Shown: positions 22,684 through 36,800 of the stretch, one piece after another
Numbering within the stretch: the stretch's first letter is position 1
Layout: each line of letters begins with the position of its first letter
NCBI GenBank assembly: GCA_035578175.1
Contig: JAQMRL010000012.1
Location: forward strand, 19,478,048 to 19,542,047
Direction of reading: 5' to 3'
Source: Catonia carolina
Lineage: Eukaryota; Arthropoda; Insecta; Hemiptera; Achilidae
DNA length: 64,000 nucleotides
Position numbers and translations under genes: made by a program
Notes under the pieces: generated by a model
Seen by the model: only the letters and a program-made list of their open reading frames with translations
Databases searched by the model: none
Told to the model about the DNA's origin: nothing

Positions 22684-25147
22684 CAGAGTGTCTCACGAGT
22701 AACCCGACAAACTTCTAAGGTGGTTTTCTCTCATCAAAATAATGAAAAAAGTTTATATAAACATGGGTCCGGAAACGCTTCGTAAGCGAGTTACGGCTAG
22801 CGAAAGATTTCGCCCTAGGTTCATAACATACCTACGCCTAAATAAAGTCATCCTACAGGTCTAGGAACCCAATTTTATGAGTAGATTTGATGGTTTCTTA
22901 TGTATCTCGACCCGAGAAATGGAAAAAAATAAGTTTCAGAACCATATCTCCAGTAGTTTTTGTAATATCCAATGAAAAACGGACAAATCTGTGCATAAAA
23001 ATACGTTTTTTTTGGGTTTGAATAACAATAAATCTGTGTTAAATGGCTAAAAAATGTGTAAATTTATTTAGCAAAACTTGTAGAGATTTTAATTCTGAAG
23101 AGAATGATGTAAAATAGGCCTACAATAAACAAACAAAAAGTTTAAAAAATTTATGTTTAATTAAATCAACACATACGAAAAATAAGACAGAAAATTTATT
23201 TGCGGTTTATTTGCGAATACAATATTCAGTCAATTAAATAATTTAAAAAATTTATATTATAAAACATTGTAGGTTGAGAACCAATATTTTAAAAATACAG
23301 CGTCAATTGAATTGATTTTAGTTTATTGAAAATCGAGAGTTGGCAACACTGCTGCAAAAACAATTGAATCCTAGTTATTGTACAGCCGTCCGACAATAGA
23401 GTTATCGCAGTAACTAGTCTGTCATCTTTGGTTTGTGCAGAGTATGTGTATTATTGTATTATTTGTACTTCATTCGTGTTTTTTAACGATAAGATGCCTT
23501 TCGCATTTTCAAATGATGAGTACGCAGATATTGTTTTCGTCTATGGTTTTGCCAATGGAAATAGTCGGGCAGCTAAACGTGAATATGAAAGACGATTTCC
23601 GAATAGAAGAACACCTAATCACGAAACATTTGCATCGGTTTTCAATAACTTACGAACAAATGGATCTTTTCCTACCTTTGCTTGTTCGCGTGAACGTCCT
23701 GTAATACAGCTTGTACGCGAACAAGATAATATCATTGACATGATATAGCGCAGTCCTCAACTTAGCACTCGCCGACTTTCAAATAGATTAATCTAGTGGT
23801 TCAGTCTGGAGAACATTGAAAGAAAACAACTTTTATCCATATCATTTACAAAAAGTTCAAAATCTTCATCCAGGTGACAGAGCATTAAGATTACAATTTT
23901 GTCGATGGGTGTTAGAAAATCGAAATAATGTAAATTGTATTTTATTCACGGATGAACCGTTGTTTACAAGATAAAGAATTTTAAATTTGAAGAATAGTTA
24001 CCGGTGGTCAACTGAAAATCCAAAAGCAGTTGTAGAGTCAAACTTTCAAATACGATTTTCTATAAATGTATGGTGTGGTGTAATTGGGGACCAGTTAAAT
24101 GGCCTATTTATTTTTGAAAACCGCCTTATAGGTCTTGTGTATAACGACTTTTTAGAGAATCAACTGCCAGTTCTACGTGAAGATGTACCACTTGAAAGAA
24201 GACATCAAATGATATTACATCATGATGGCGCACCGGCACATTATTCACAAAATGTTAGAGAGCACTTGCAGATAAGTTTTCCGGGCAGATGGATTGGTCG
24301 AGGAGGACCAGTTAATTGGCCTCCTAGGTCCCCCGATTTAAATCCCTTGGATTATTACCTTTGGGGTCATTTAAAGCAGCTTGTATACGCAGAACCAGTT
24401 AATTCCAAAGAAGAATAATTATTGAACCGAATTTTAAATGCGTGTGAACTACTTAAGAACAACCGAGATGGTATCAGAAAAGCTACACGTGGTTTCATTA
24501 AACGCGCTAGATTATCCACAAATGACTAAGGAAATCCTTTTGAACACCATTTGTAAGATATGGATATTGAAATAAAAGATTCAGCAATTAGGCTAAAATG
24601 TTTTGTGTTTACGAAGAACGTTAATTAAAAAGATATTACATTTTCTGTCTTCTTTTTCATATGTGTTGATTTAATTAAACATAAATTTTTTTAAACTTTG
24701 TGTTTGTTTATTATTGGCCTATTTTACATCAATCTCTTCAGAATTAAAATCTCTACAAGTTTTGCTAAATAAATTTACACATTTTTTAGCCATTTAACAC
24801 AGATTTATTGTTATTCAAACCCAAAAAAACGTATTTTTATGCACAGATTTGTCCGTTTTTCATTGGATATTACAAAAACTACTGGAGATATGGTTCTGAA
24901 ACTTATTTTTTTCCATTTCTCGGGTCGAGATACATAAGAAACCATCAAATCTACTCATAAAATTGGGTTCCTAGACCTGTAGGATGACTTTATTTAGGCG
25001 TATGTTATGAACCTAGGGCGAAATCTTTCGCTAGCCGTAACTCGCTTACGAAGCGTTTCCGGACCCATGTTTATATAAACTTTTTTCATTATTTTAATGA
25101 GGGAAAACCACCTTAGAAGTTTGTCGGGTTACTCTTGAGACACTCTG
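22684..25147 (+). mobile_element. mariner-type transposon with ~510-bp terminal inverted repeats
   Basis: Left arm 22684-23194 and right arm 24640-25147 are long inverted repeats with few differences. Ends are CAGAGTGTCTC and GAGACACTCTG, each next to TA (22682-22683 and 25148-25149). The interior carries a broken transposase (23494-24529). TIRs near 500 bp are unusually long for mariner-like elements. Arm similarity suggests a fairly recent insertion, whereas the transposase is already inactivated. Confidence 0.92.
23494..24529 (+). pseudogene. mariner-like transposase pseudogene (DD41D)
   Basis: ATG 23494 begins an N-terminal DUF4817-like helix-turn-helix region (NDEYADIVFVYGFANGNSRA, then YERRFPNRRTPNHETF). 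The catalytic part has TDE near 23950, HHDGAPAHY near 24220 and SPDLNPLDYYLWG near 24330-24365. Counting from the HHD aspartate to the PLD aspartate gives 41 intervening residues, hence DD41D rather than the usual DD34D. Breaks are a stop at 23746, a frame shift near 23793 and stops at 23972 and 24416. The intact form would have been about 345 residues. The element cannot move by itself. Confidence 0.88.
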
Positions 25148-25162
25148 TATTTTAGTATAGAT

Positions 25163-25923
<761 letters not shown>

Positions 25924-26044
25924 GTATAGATGATTTTAACAGAATAAAATAATCATCCAAGTAAAAACGAGTAAATCTTATTTCTGTATAAAGAGTAACG
26001 ACAAAATAAAAAACTCAAACTAGTAAACTTTTCTAAATTTTCAG

Positions 26045-26393
26045 GGAAATGAAGAACTTGATTGCTATCATAATACTTCTACACATAATTAAAATTGGAG
26101 ATGGATATAAGGAAGGGACTGAACAAGTTATGTTTCAAGCGGAACCTAAAAGCTGCAAACATATGATGTTACCTCATGATGTAGATCCAGAAGAAAAATC
26201 ACAGTACATTGAACATTATTGTCAAAAATTTCCACAGGTTGAACCTCACGTAAAACTATGCAAGAAAGTGACCGCAATTTATTTCGATCACCTTCAGAAT
26301 TTTTCTAAGTTTATGACTTCTTTAACAGTGAAAAACGAGCTTCAGGAAGACAGAGATGCAAGACAAATTCGAATGAAAATCACGATCGACACG
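26045..26393 (+). CDS. Exon 1 (visible) with signal peptide
   Basis: The acceptor AAATTTTCAG precedes GGAA and ATG 26049. Residues 1-19 have a basic start and hydrophobic core (MKNLIAIIILLHIIKIGDG) with likely cleavage after G19. The mature part carries C36, C58 and C71, the last in LCKKVTAIYFDHL, and an NFS sequon. It ends MKITIDT at a GTAAAC donor, phase 0. This start is chosen because of the signal peptide and because the frame upstream of the acceptor is intronic. A continuation past the donor reads into low-complexity proline/serine/phenylalanine sequence, which is an artefact of the pyrimidine tract. Confidence 0.85.
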
Positions 26394-29300
26394 GTAAACA
26401 TTTTATTCACAAAAAGTTTTGTGAATTTCCCATACATTATTACACTTTATAACCCCCTGAATGTTCTCCATTTCTTTCTTTTTCTCATCTTTCTTCTCCT
26501 CGCCTTTACCACCTCCTCTCCCCAACATTTTCCTTCTTCTCCTCCTTCTATTTTTTCTTTTCCAACTCCTCCATCTTCCTCCTTCTTCTCCTACTTTCCT
26601 TCTATTTCTCCGCCTACTTCTTCTCCTCCTTCTCCTCCACCTAAGCTTTTATTTCTCCTCCTTCTCCACCTCCTTCTTTTTCTACTCCTCTCCTACTCTT
26701 TTTTCTCCTCCTCATCCTTTTTTCTATTTCTCCACCTATTTCTACCGTTCTGCTATTTCTCCTCCTTGCCCACCTCCATATATTTCTCACCCTTCTTTTT
26801 CTCATTTTCCTTCTTCTCCTTATTTTGTCTTCTTTTTCTCGCACTTATTTTTTCATTCTCCTCTTTTCTTTTTTCGTCACCCCTTCTCCTCTTCTTCGTC
26901 TCATTCTCTACCTTCTTTCTTCAAGCTTATCATCAATTGGCAATCATCATCATCATCCTAATCATTAGCAATTAGCAATCAATTATCAATTAGCATCAAT
27001 TGAGCTTATCGTTAATTAGTGGATTTTACGTTTTTTCAACAAAACAGAGGTTGATTTTCTTTGTGTGTCATTCACTCAAGCTTAAAATTAGTTTATGTTT
27101 ACCATTTTACATTGTTTAATTTCATGATCAAATATTGGTTATATGTTTTATTAATTACACTGGCAAGATAAAGTCGTGATAGTGTTTCACACAAGATTTG
27201 TTTTAATATTAGGTCATCTACTCGTGATTAAAATTAGATTTTTTCACTTTACATTGTCCACTCATGATTAAACAGAGGTTATGTTACGTATTACTTTTTC
27301 TTGGCCTACATGTTATGTGTTACCTCATGTAGGTGACTCTAATATGCTTTTCACGGTTGATGAGCTCTGCTGTACCACACGTTTAGACCAATCAGAACAT
27401 TTGCCAGCGTTACCAGATTGTACCTGACAAACATTACGCGCGCATGCGCATAAGAGCCGCAATAGTTCACTCTCGTCTTGCATCTCGTACTGAACACAAC
27501 GATTATAGAGCGCGTTAACATGCAACACTTTATAATATAATCAGCTGATTGTATGTTCATAGATTATAATTGATATTAAAAGACCAAAAAAATGGCTGAC
27601 AAAATATTTAACAGAGCTACAAGAGCAAGTATTGGCAACGTTGCTGGCAAGTGATTGGCTAGCTATAAAGTGGGTAGGGGGCAATGCAAACGTTTAGAGC
27701 TCATTAACCTTGAAAAATAGTATAAAGAAAATTGTTTTCATGTCAAATTTTCTTAAAAAATTTCTTCTTCTCACTCAAAGATTAGGCTCCCGCCTGTTCC
27801 AACTTGCAATAGCGATAAAACTCTACTGAATTATTAAAATCACTAGCAAGTCCTTCCAACATCTCTCCTCTACTGTGTGCATTTCAAAATGTTGTGGGGC
27901 AATCTCTCAGAAATCTCAATCGATTCTGATATTCTGCAATCATCTCATTCAAGTTGTAAACATTCAGTAGGCCTATAGTTCTTATATCGTCATTTTTCAA
28001 TTTGTCCCTACGATTGCCGCCCTTTGTTCGCCGTAGCAAACGCATCCCTGGTCAGTGTGTGTGTTTCTGCGTCCGTATGTGAACAAAATATCTCTAGAAC
28101 ATGTAATAGCGTATGAAGTTAAATCTTGAAACTTAGGTTAGTATCACTACGAGACCCAAGACAAACATTTTCATCAAAACTAGTCAACCGGAAGCAGTTA
28201 TTCGTGCAATTTTTGAATTTTTTGCGATTTTCTCAAAAACGGCTCCTACGATATTTTTTCAAAAATCGCCTAATTTACCACGTATTTTTTGTGGGATATA
28301 CAGGATAAATAGACACCATGTCAGCTGAAATTCTTGGAAGACCTCTGCTCTTGTGGTAAAAAATCTTTTCTTTCAAGATGGTGGCCTTAATATTTTGTTT
28401 AGGGCAAATGCGTATATAATAAAAGTTATAGAAAAATAAGAAACTTACATTTTTATTTCAAACATTCTTTCCTACAATTAGTAATTTTAATTTTTTAATA
28501 ATTTTCTGTATTTTTCTCATCAAAATCGGTAAAAAATTAAGAGTTTTCTAATATTGTGGTCTTAGTACTTAGTACATTATATGATAAAAATGTAGGCGTA
28601 ATCAAAGTTCTAGGAAATAAAACAATCTACAATATTTTACTACAAGCATTTTCTTCTACAAAAGACGTTGATTTCATTTTACGTAACACACTCATGATTA
28701 AAATTTGCTGTTGTTGTTCAGGTCATCAGCCAAAATGTTGGTTTAAACCTCTGGAGGCTTTACTAAGTAAAACGAGGAGGGAGGTGGTTTACCTATGTAA
28801 TCCTCATCAAGTGGAAAAGTAGCCTACACTTATCAGCGTGCCAGGCCCTCCGAAAAGCATCTACTTTCCACCCAGCAAATGATATCTTCACTTCATTCAC
28901 CACAGGGTGTGGTCTGACTGTATAATGAAATTCATTACTCACAGAGAAAATAACTGACTAGTGTTTTTTACGCCTCTATCTCTTCTATTCTTAAATGCTT
29001 TAGTCATATAATTGGCTGACCATGTGATAAGAAACAGAACTATATTTTGTAGCCCTGGAACTAGCAGATCGACTGCAACTAATTTAATACTCCACTGGCC
29101 TGATATGGTGAAAAATTAAGTTAAGATTTTTATTTTTCATAGTTTACTCATGATTAAATATAGGTTATATTTTTCATTATATACACTGGCAACAGAAAGT
29201 CGTGTGAGTGTTTCACACCAGATTTTTACTTTCTCTTGCCTATATGAATGTATAAGAAGGAAAGTATTGTTTTCATGTCGATTTTTGAAATCGAGTTTTC

Positions 29301-32300
29301 ACCGGGTCTACTCGTTTTCAGAACAGCTGAACCCAAAAAACATGTTTTTAGCGATTGGTCTGTGTGTGTTGTGTGTGTGTAAACAGAATATCTCAATACG
29401 GGACATCGTACGAAGCTGAAACTTAAAACTTAAGTTAGATACAGTACTACTACTGGACCCGACAGCAACATTTTCATCACAATCGGTCAACCGGAAGTAG
29501 TAGTTTATTCGTGTCATTTTTCACTTTTTTGCGATTTTCTCAAAATCACCTCATTTACTACAGTTTTTATGCTCTACAAGATAGAATAGGCGCCATGTCT
29601 GCTGAAATTCTTGGGGAGGTTGTTTTCTCGTAAGAAATTGTTTTTAGGATTGCGACTTTAATATGTATTTTAGCGCAAAAATGTACCTATATAATAAAAG
29701 TTGTAGAGAATTTAAAATCCTACAACTTCTATTTAAAACATTTTTTTTGCAGTTAGCGGTAATTAGTGATTTTCTGTTTTTCTCTCACGAAAACGTGTAA
29801 AACATCGATTTTTTAAAGATTTCAGCATTAGTGCGCATTTTACGAAAACAATTTTAATAAAATTATAGGAAATTAAAAGATCTACAACTTCTATTTAAGT
29901 GTATTTTTCTGTACAGAACCTAGTTTAGCGTGAAGGAGTGATTTTTCGTATTTTTAAGCCAAGCTGAGGTTGATTTTCATTATGAGTCTTTCACTCATGA
30001 TTAAAATAAGATTATGTTTCTGAGGTTTGCTTTTTGTTTTTTTCTAATGTTTTATTACTAATTGTCACCGCCACCCCCTCTAATTAATCTCTTTACTGTT
30101 TTGCCGGCTTCAATACTTCTTCCGGCCTTTGTCGGCGCGGTAGGCCCTTTGACGGCATAGCGACAAACCTTTCGGCTCCCCACCAACAGAGGCCTTTGTC
30201 ATCAAGGCCAAGCCAGTAGCCGCTCTCTACCACAGCGCTCTCGGCGACTATATAAAGAGCGCTGCATTGAGCCGAGCGATTCAATTCCGATCAAGACTCC
30301 GAGGGATTCACTTCGAACCAGACAGCAGACAAGACGTCCACCACAGCACATGGCTGCCGGACTCCAGCGAGGACTAATCGACGACCCTGCAAGAGAGAAG
30401 ATGATGCTTCCGCTCGCCGACCCGTCACCGTAAGCCGTCGACCGGACCGCCATCGCCCGCTGACGCGAGCGATGCCCACAGCGGTCCCTCGACCGAGCCT
30501 TACGCCCACCGGACCCGACGAAGCAGCCATCGACGCACTACTGCGAGGGAAGAAGATGATGTCCGCTGGACGACGACACGCCGTGTCGCCCAGCCTCCGA
30601 CTGCCACGACGACTATGACCGACGCCTCTCCAAGACGACCACCGCTTAAACGGCTCTTTTCAGGGCCACCAAACAAATAAGGTTTGCCACTTAATGTCGC
30701 CATCCGGTGACATAATGTTAGGTTCTTTCGTTCATTATTTGCATTGGCAAGAGAAAATCGTGTGAGTGTTTCGCACCAGATTTTTCTTTATATAATGCAT
30801 CCAAATCTGGATGAAAACTTCGAAATAAATTTTACATTGGTGTGATAAAGTCTGTGGGTGTTTCACGCCAGATTAGTTTTTAAAATCTAATTTTTTAATT
30901 TTGTGTGTTGTTTCAGTTTGCTGAGTTTTTATTGGAGAATGGTTTGTCAGCTCATTATGGCATAACTGCTTTATTGTACCTAATTACAGTAGATGATTGC
31001 TACGACTTGGGAACGATGGTTGAGTTATTTTCATCCATAGATAAATCGAAATACTTAATGAATTTTGGCTACAAAAAGATCAAAACGCGATACAGTCAAT
31101 TTCAATTTTTGAACGATGGTGTTTTGAAGTGCTTTGATAAATATAACGGTGACGCTACATTAACTGGAGACTTGATGCGTTACCAGAAGGAAAAACTTAC
31201 ATACATGAGTGTCCGTCAAATGCACGCTTTTCTTAAATACGTAAATTTTACCTGGTGTACCTCTGATGAAGTGCGTGGACTTGTAACATTTTGGAGAGCC
31301 AATTACAGGTAAACGTGTTTTTTACTTTCTCCTGCCTATATAAATATATAGCAAGAAAAGTATTGTAGTATGTCGATTTTTCGAAATCGAGTTTTCACCG
31401 GATATAGGCCTACACGTTTTCAGACCCCCTGAATCCAAAAAAAAACATGTTTTTAGCGATTGGTCTGTGTGTTTGTGTGAGCGCGCGCGTCTGCCTGTGT
31501 GTGTCTGTAAACAATATATCTCGAGAATGAAACATCGCGCTAAGTTAAAACTTGGAACTTAGGTTAGGTACCACTAGAGGACCCAACACAAACATTTTCA
31601 TCAAAATCTGTCCACGGAAAGTAGTAGTTTATTCGTGCAATTTTCACTTTTTTTGATTTTCTCAAAAACGGCTCATACGTTTTTTTGTAAAAATCGCCTC
31701 ATTTAATACAGTTTTTATGCTCTACAAGATTGGGTAGGCGCCATGCCTGCTGAATTATTAGGGAGGCTGTGCTCTCGTAGAAATTTTTTTTAAGACTGCG
31801 GCCTTAATATGCAGTTTAGGGCAAAACTATATAATCAAAGTTGTAGACATTTAAAAAACCTACAACTTTATTTCAATCACTTTTTTATACAACGCTTAGT
31901 TTAGCGGTAATTAGTGATTTTATATTATTTCATGAAACGCTGTAAAAAATGAATTTTTTAAGATTCCTTAGTATGCATTTTATGACAAAAGTGTAATAAT
32001 TAAATTTATAGAAAATTAAACGATCTACAACTTTTATTATAAGAATTTTTCTCTACAGAAACTAGTTTACCGTGAAAGAGTGATTTTCAATATTATTAAG
32101 CCAAACTATGATTGGTTTTCATTTCGCATCATTCACTCATGATTAAAATTAGGTTATATTTTTCGAGGTTAGTTTTTTTGTTGTTTTCTAATGTTTTATT
32201 ACTAATGTTAATTATTTTCACTGGCAAGAGAAAGTCGTTTCAGTGTTTCACACCAGATTAAAAAATGGCTTTTCAAGATTGCAACGTTTGTATACATTTT

Positions 32301-33761
32301 ACAACAAAAGTGTATATAATAATAATATTGTAGAAAATTTAAAAACTTACAACTTTTCTTAAGCGTTGAATTGGTACAACGCTTATTTTAGCAGCAGTTC
32401 GTGATTTTTTTGTTTTTTCTTTCATCAAAATCGATACTTAGCGGTATTCCGATTTTTTAAGATTGCGGCCTTAATGAGTATTTAAGAGCAAAAGTTTATA
32501 TAGTTAAAGGTGTAGAACTTTTAAAAACCTATGACTTTTATTTCTAACATTTCTTTGTACAACGCTTAGTTTAGATGCTTAGTGATTATCTGTTTCTATT
32601 TTTACTTTCGCTTGCCTATATGAATATATAGGAAGGAAAGTATTGTTTTCATGTCGATTTTCCGAAATCGAGTTTTCACCGGATCTACACGTTTTCAGAC
32701 CCCCTGAACCCAAAAAACATGTTTTTAGCGATTGGTCTGTGGGTGTGTGTGTGTATGAGTGTGTGTGTGTGTGTGTGTGTATGCGTGTGTGCGTGCGTGC
32801 GCGCACGCGGTGTGTGTGTGTGTGTGTACAAAATATCTCAAGAACGGAACATCGTACGAACTTGAAACTTGAAACTTAAGTTACATACCACTAACGGACC
32901 CGACACGAACATTTTCATTAAAATCGGTCAACCGGAAGTAGTAGTTTATTCGTGTAATTTTTCACTTCTTTGTGGTTTTCTCAAAAACTGGTCCTACGAT
33001 TTTTTTTAAAAATCGCCTGGTTTATTCAATTTTTTATTCTCTACAAGATAGGGTAGGCGCCATGTTTGTTGAAATTCTTGGTGAAGCTGTTTTCACGTAA
33101 AGAAATTTCTTTAAGATTACGGCTTTAATATAAATTTTAGCGGAAAAATTTATATAATAAAAGTTGTAGAGAATTTAAAATTCTATAACTTTTATTACAA
33201 ACATTTTTTGTATGACGCTTAGTTTAGCGGTGATTAGCGATTTTCAGTTTTTTCTCACGAAAACGCGTGAAAAATCGATTTTCTTAAGATTTCGGCCATA
33301 GTATGCATTTTACGACAAAAGTGTAGAATTAATTTTATAGGAAATAAAAAGATCTACAACTTTTATTTAAAGAATTTTTCTCTACAGAGCCTAGTTTAGT
33401 GTGAAAGAGTGATTTTCCGTATTTTAAAGCCCAACTGAGTTCGATTTTCATTTTGCGTCTTTCAGTCATGATTAAAATAAGGTTATATATTTAGAGGTTA
33501 GTTTTTTGTTTATTTCTAATGTTTTATTACTAATGTTAGGTTATATTGTAAATTATTTGCATTAGCAAGAGAAAGTTGTGTGAGTGTTTCACACCAGATT
33601 TTTTAGGTTTTTGTGTTTTTACTTTATCTTGCCTATATGAATATTGAGAAAGGAAAGTATTGTATTCATGTCGATTTGTCGAAATCGAGTTTTCACTAGA
33701 TCTACACGTTTTCAGACTTCCTCAACCCAAAAAACATGTTTTTAGCGATTGGTCTGTGTGC

Positions 33762-33802
<41 letters not shown>

Positions 33803-36800
33803 CAGAACATCGAACGAACTTGAAACTTGAATCTTAAGGTAGATACTACTACCGGGCCCGACACGAACATTTTCATCAAAATTGGTCAATCGAAAAGTAG
33901 TAGTTTATTCGTGTCATTTTTCGCTTTTTTGCGATTTTCTCAAAAACGGCTCCTACGATTTTTTTTTAAAAATCGCCTTATTTACTACATTTTTTATGCT
34001 CTACAAGATAGGCTAGGCGTCAAGTCTGCTGATATTCTTGGGGAGGCTGTTTTTGCGTAAAAAAATTGTTCTTTTGAGATTGCGGCTTTATTTAATATGC
34101 ATTTTAGCGCAAAAATGTATTATAATAAAAAGTGGTAGAGAATTTAAATTACAACAACTTTTATTTCAAACATTCTTTTGTATAATGCTTAGTTTAGCGG
34201 TAATTAGCGATTTTCTGGTTTTTTTCACGAAAACGTGTAAAAAAATTGATTTTTAAAAGATTTCAGACTTAGCGTGTATTTTATGACAAAAGTGTATATA
34301 ATCAAATTTATAGGAAATTAAAAGATCTACAACTATTGTTTAAAGAATTTTTCTTTACAGAGCCTAATTTAGCGTGAAAGAGTGATTTTTCCGTATTTTT
34401 TAGTAAAACTGAGGTTGATTTTAATTTTGCGTCTTTCACTCATGATTAAAATGAGGTTATGTTTATTGAGGTTAGTTTGTTTGTTCACTTCTAATGTTTT
34501 ATTACTAATGTTAGGTTATATTGTTCAATATTTGCATTGGCAAGAGAAAGTTGTGTTTGAGTTTCGCACCATATGTTTTATAGCTAAGAACACTCTCGAT
34601 CAAGTCACCTTACAAATAAAAAAAATACTAATTCAAAATCGGTTCATCCGTTAGGAAGGTACGATGCCACTGACAGATGCACATGTTAAACTCATCCCCT
34701 CTTTTTTCGTCGGGCGTTAAAATTAGGTTATTATTGTTTATTATTACATTGGCAAAATAAAGTCTCGTGAGTGTTACACAGTAGATTTTTTAGTCTAATT
34801 TTCTTAAGATGTTAAAAATCATTATAAGTTTAAATAACTTAGTTTTAAAAGAACATTTAAAATCTCTTACCAGATTTAAATGTAGATTTTTACGGTGCAG
34901 ATGAAATTTCAACACTATTAAATAATTTATAAAACTTTAAAAACGCATGCGTTAAAAAAATTGTTAGTAGCCTAATAATAATACACTTCACTATACACTA
35001 CACTTAACACTTCAAAATATAAAATTCACTAGAAAAATAAGTACCGGCTGCCTTCGGTAATACCGTTAGCCAACAACGCGGAGGTCCCGGATTTGATTCC
35101 CGGCTAGGTTCTAGAAATTTTAGGGTAAGGTCATCTAAAATTACGGTGATATTTCTACTAAACCAGAATTTGCTACATTTCAAAACAATGAAAAAAATTA
35201 ATAAGATATTAAAAAGCACTTAAGATATCGTGTAAGAAGGGGTTGTAGACGGTTGTTCAATGAGCACATATGATGCAATCGCCACATTCGGGATAGTCTT
35301 TATTACACGGCGATAGAGCTTTTGAAATGTGATGTAATAGGAAAATGTTAAAGATTAGGTGGGTGGCCAAAATAAGTATTTTAGAGGTTCTTAGATGAGT
35401 GGATGAAAGAAGTGAATGAAAACATCTCACCAGGGGCGGCTTATAATGTTAATACATCCATAATAATAATAATAATAATACATCAATAATGTTAATACAT
35501 AAGACTTGGCCAACGACCCGTGCGGGCGCACGGGTCGTTGGGGGCGCCAAATTGGTTATTATAAAAAAATATTTCATTTTCGGTTGGTTGTGTTAATTGA
35601 TAATTTTACGAAATCTAAGGTCAGGTTACGGGTTTTTCGTAACAGCAATCGGAGCTTTAGTGACCTTTGAAGCTAATATTTTTGGATTGAGGTCAAAATA
35701 TGGGTTGGGTGGGATTTTTGTTTACGACGCTACATAAATTATTGTAAATACACTCTAACCTCGTTCGTTAATCCAAACTAACTGGGACCAAACCCTGTTC
35801 GGATTACAAAATTTTCGGATTAACTGAAATACAGCGCAATCATACAAATAAATTTTCATTAAAAGAATTCAATTCATTTAAATGGTTCTTGAGAGAAAAT
35901 CTTCAAAATAAAACAAAAATCTTCGTGTGGGTGAAATCGAGGCGTGTCTATTAAGTTAATGTATTTCAATTTCGTCACCAAAATTTTTAAAAAATATTCT
36001 TTTAATATAAAATATAGTTTATTTTCGTCCTCGTGACATTAAAATTAAAAAGTCCAGAACATGTTCGGATAAACAAAATTTTCGGATTAGCGATGTTCCG
36101 ATTGACGGGATTAATGTGTAGATAGGTAAATGACTTGAGGACGGTTGATGGTTAAAATTTTGATATTTGTCCGGAAACGAAGTCGTTGTATCAGAAAAGT
36201 TAGGCCGATTGACATCAGATGATAATAATAATAGATAACTGGTCGCAAGGGGGGGGGGGAAGTGACTATACCGTGCGCGGATGACATTTTGCTCTTAAAA
36301 AGCCTCTGTATCTTACCAGAAGGATAGGCTAGTGGAGCATTGTTAAGACATCCAGGTACTGCTCTATCGATAATGGAGGATAATATTGAGGGAGTGAATT
36401 GTAGGGGGAGGCAAAGGTTAGAATATTTCAAGCAAATTACAAAAGATGTAGGTTGTTGCAGTTAGGTAAGATATGAAACGACTTGCGCAAGATAGAAGAG
36501 CTTGCAGAACTGCATCAAACCAGTCGAGAGACTGATGACAAAAAAATGAAGTTATTTAAATGCCTAAATTCTTTTAAGAAAAATACTGTAAAAAATACAC
36601 TACGTTCTACATATTTAGTATTAACATCAAATTATTTAAGTTTTCATAATACCACATAGAAATAATTAAAGTCACGACGAAAACAATGAAGGTAGAAAGC
36701 AAAGAAAAAGGGGTTTTTTCCGTTTTCTGTATGCCCCTATCAAATCCGAATCTGGAGGGTTACTACACACGTGTTCATTTCTCCCACCTCCCACTCCCTG

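Noticed and set aside
23435..23704. 89-residue frame overlapping the mariner transposase
   Set aside because: Out-of-frame shadow of the transposase N-terminus.
26461..26975. Long frames through the pyrimidine tract (308 and 166 residues)
   Set aside because: They are low-complexity readings of TTC/TCC repeats after the exon 1 donor; the spliced frame to exon 2 is far more protein-like.
27436..27450. CpG-rich ACGCGCGCATGCGCA as a promoter for the five-exon gene
   Set aside because: It lies within intron 1, downstream of the start codon, with no TATA box or initiator seen next to it.
30093..30703. Several minus- and plus-strand frames of 63-83 residues in a GC-rich block
   Set aside because: The block is a solo LTR; frames are long only because of GC content and do not match LTR-element proteins.
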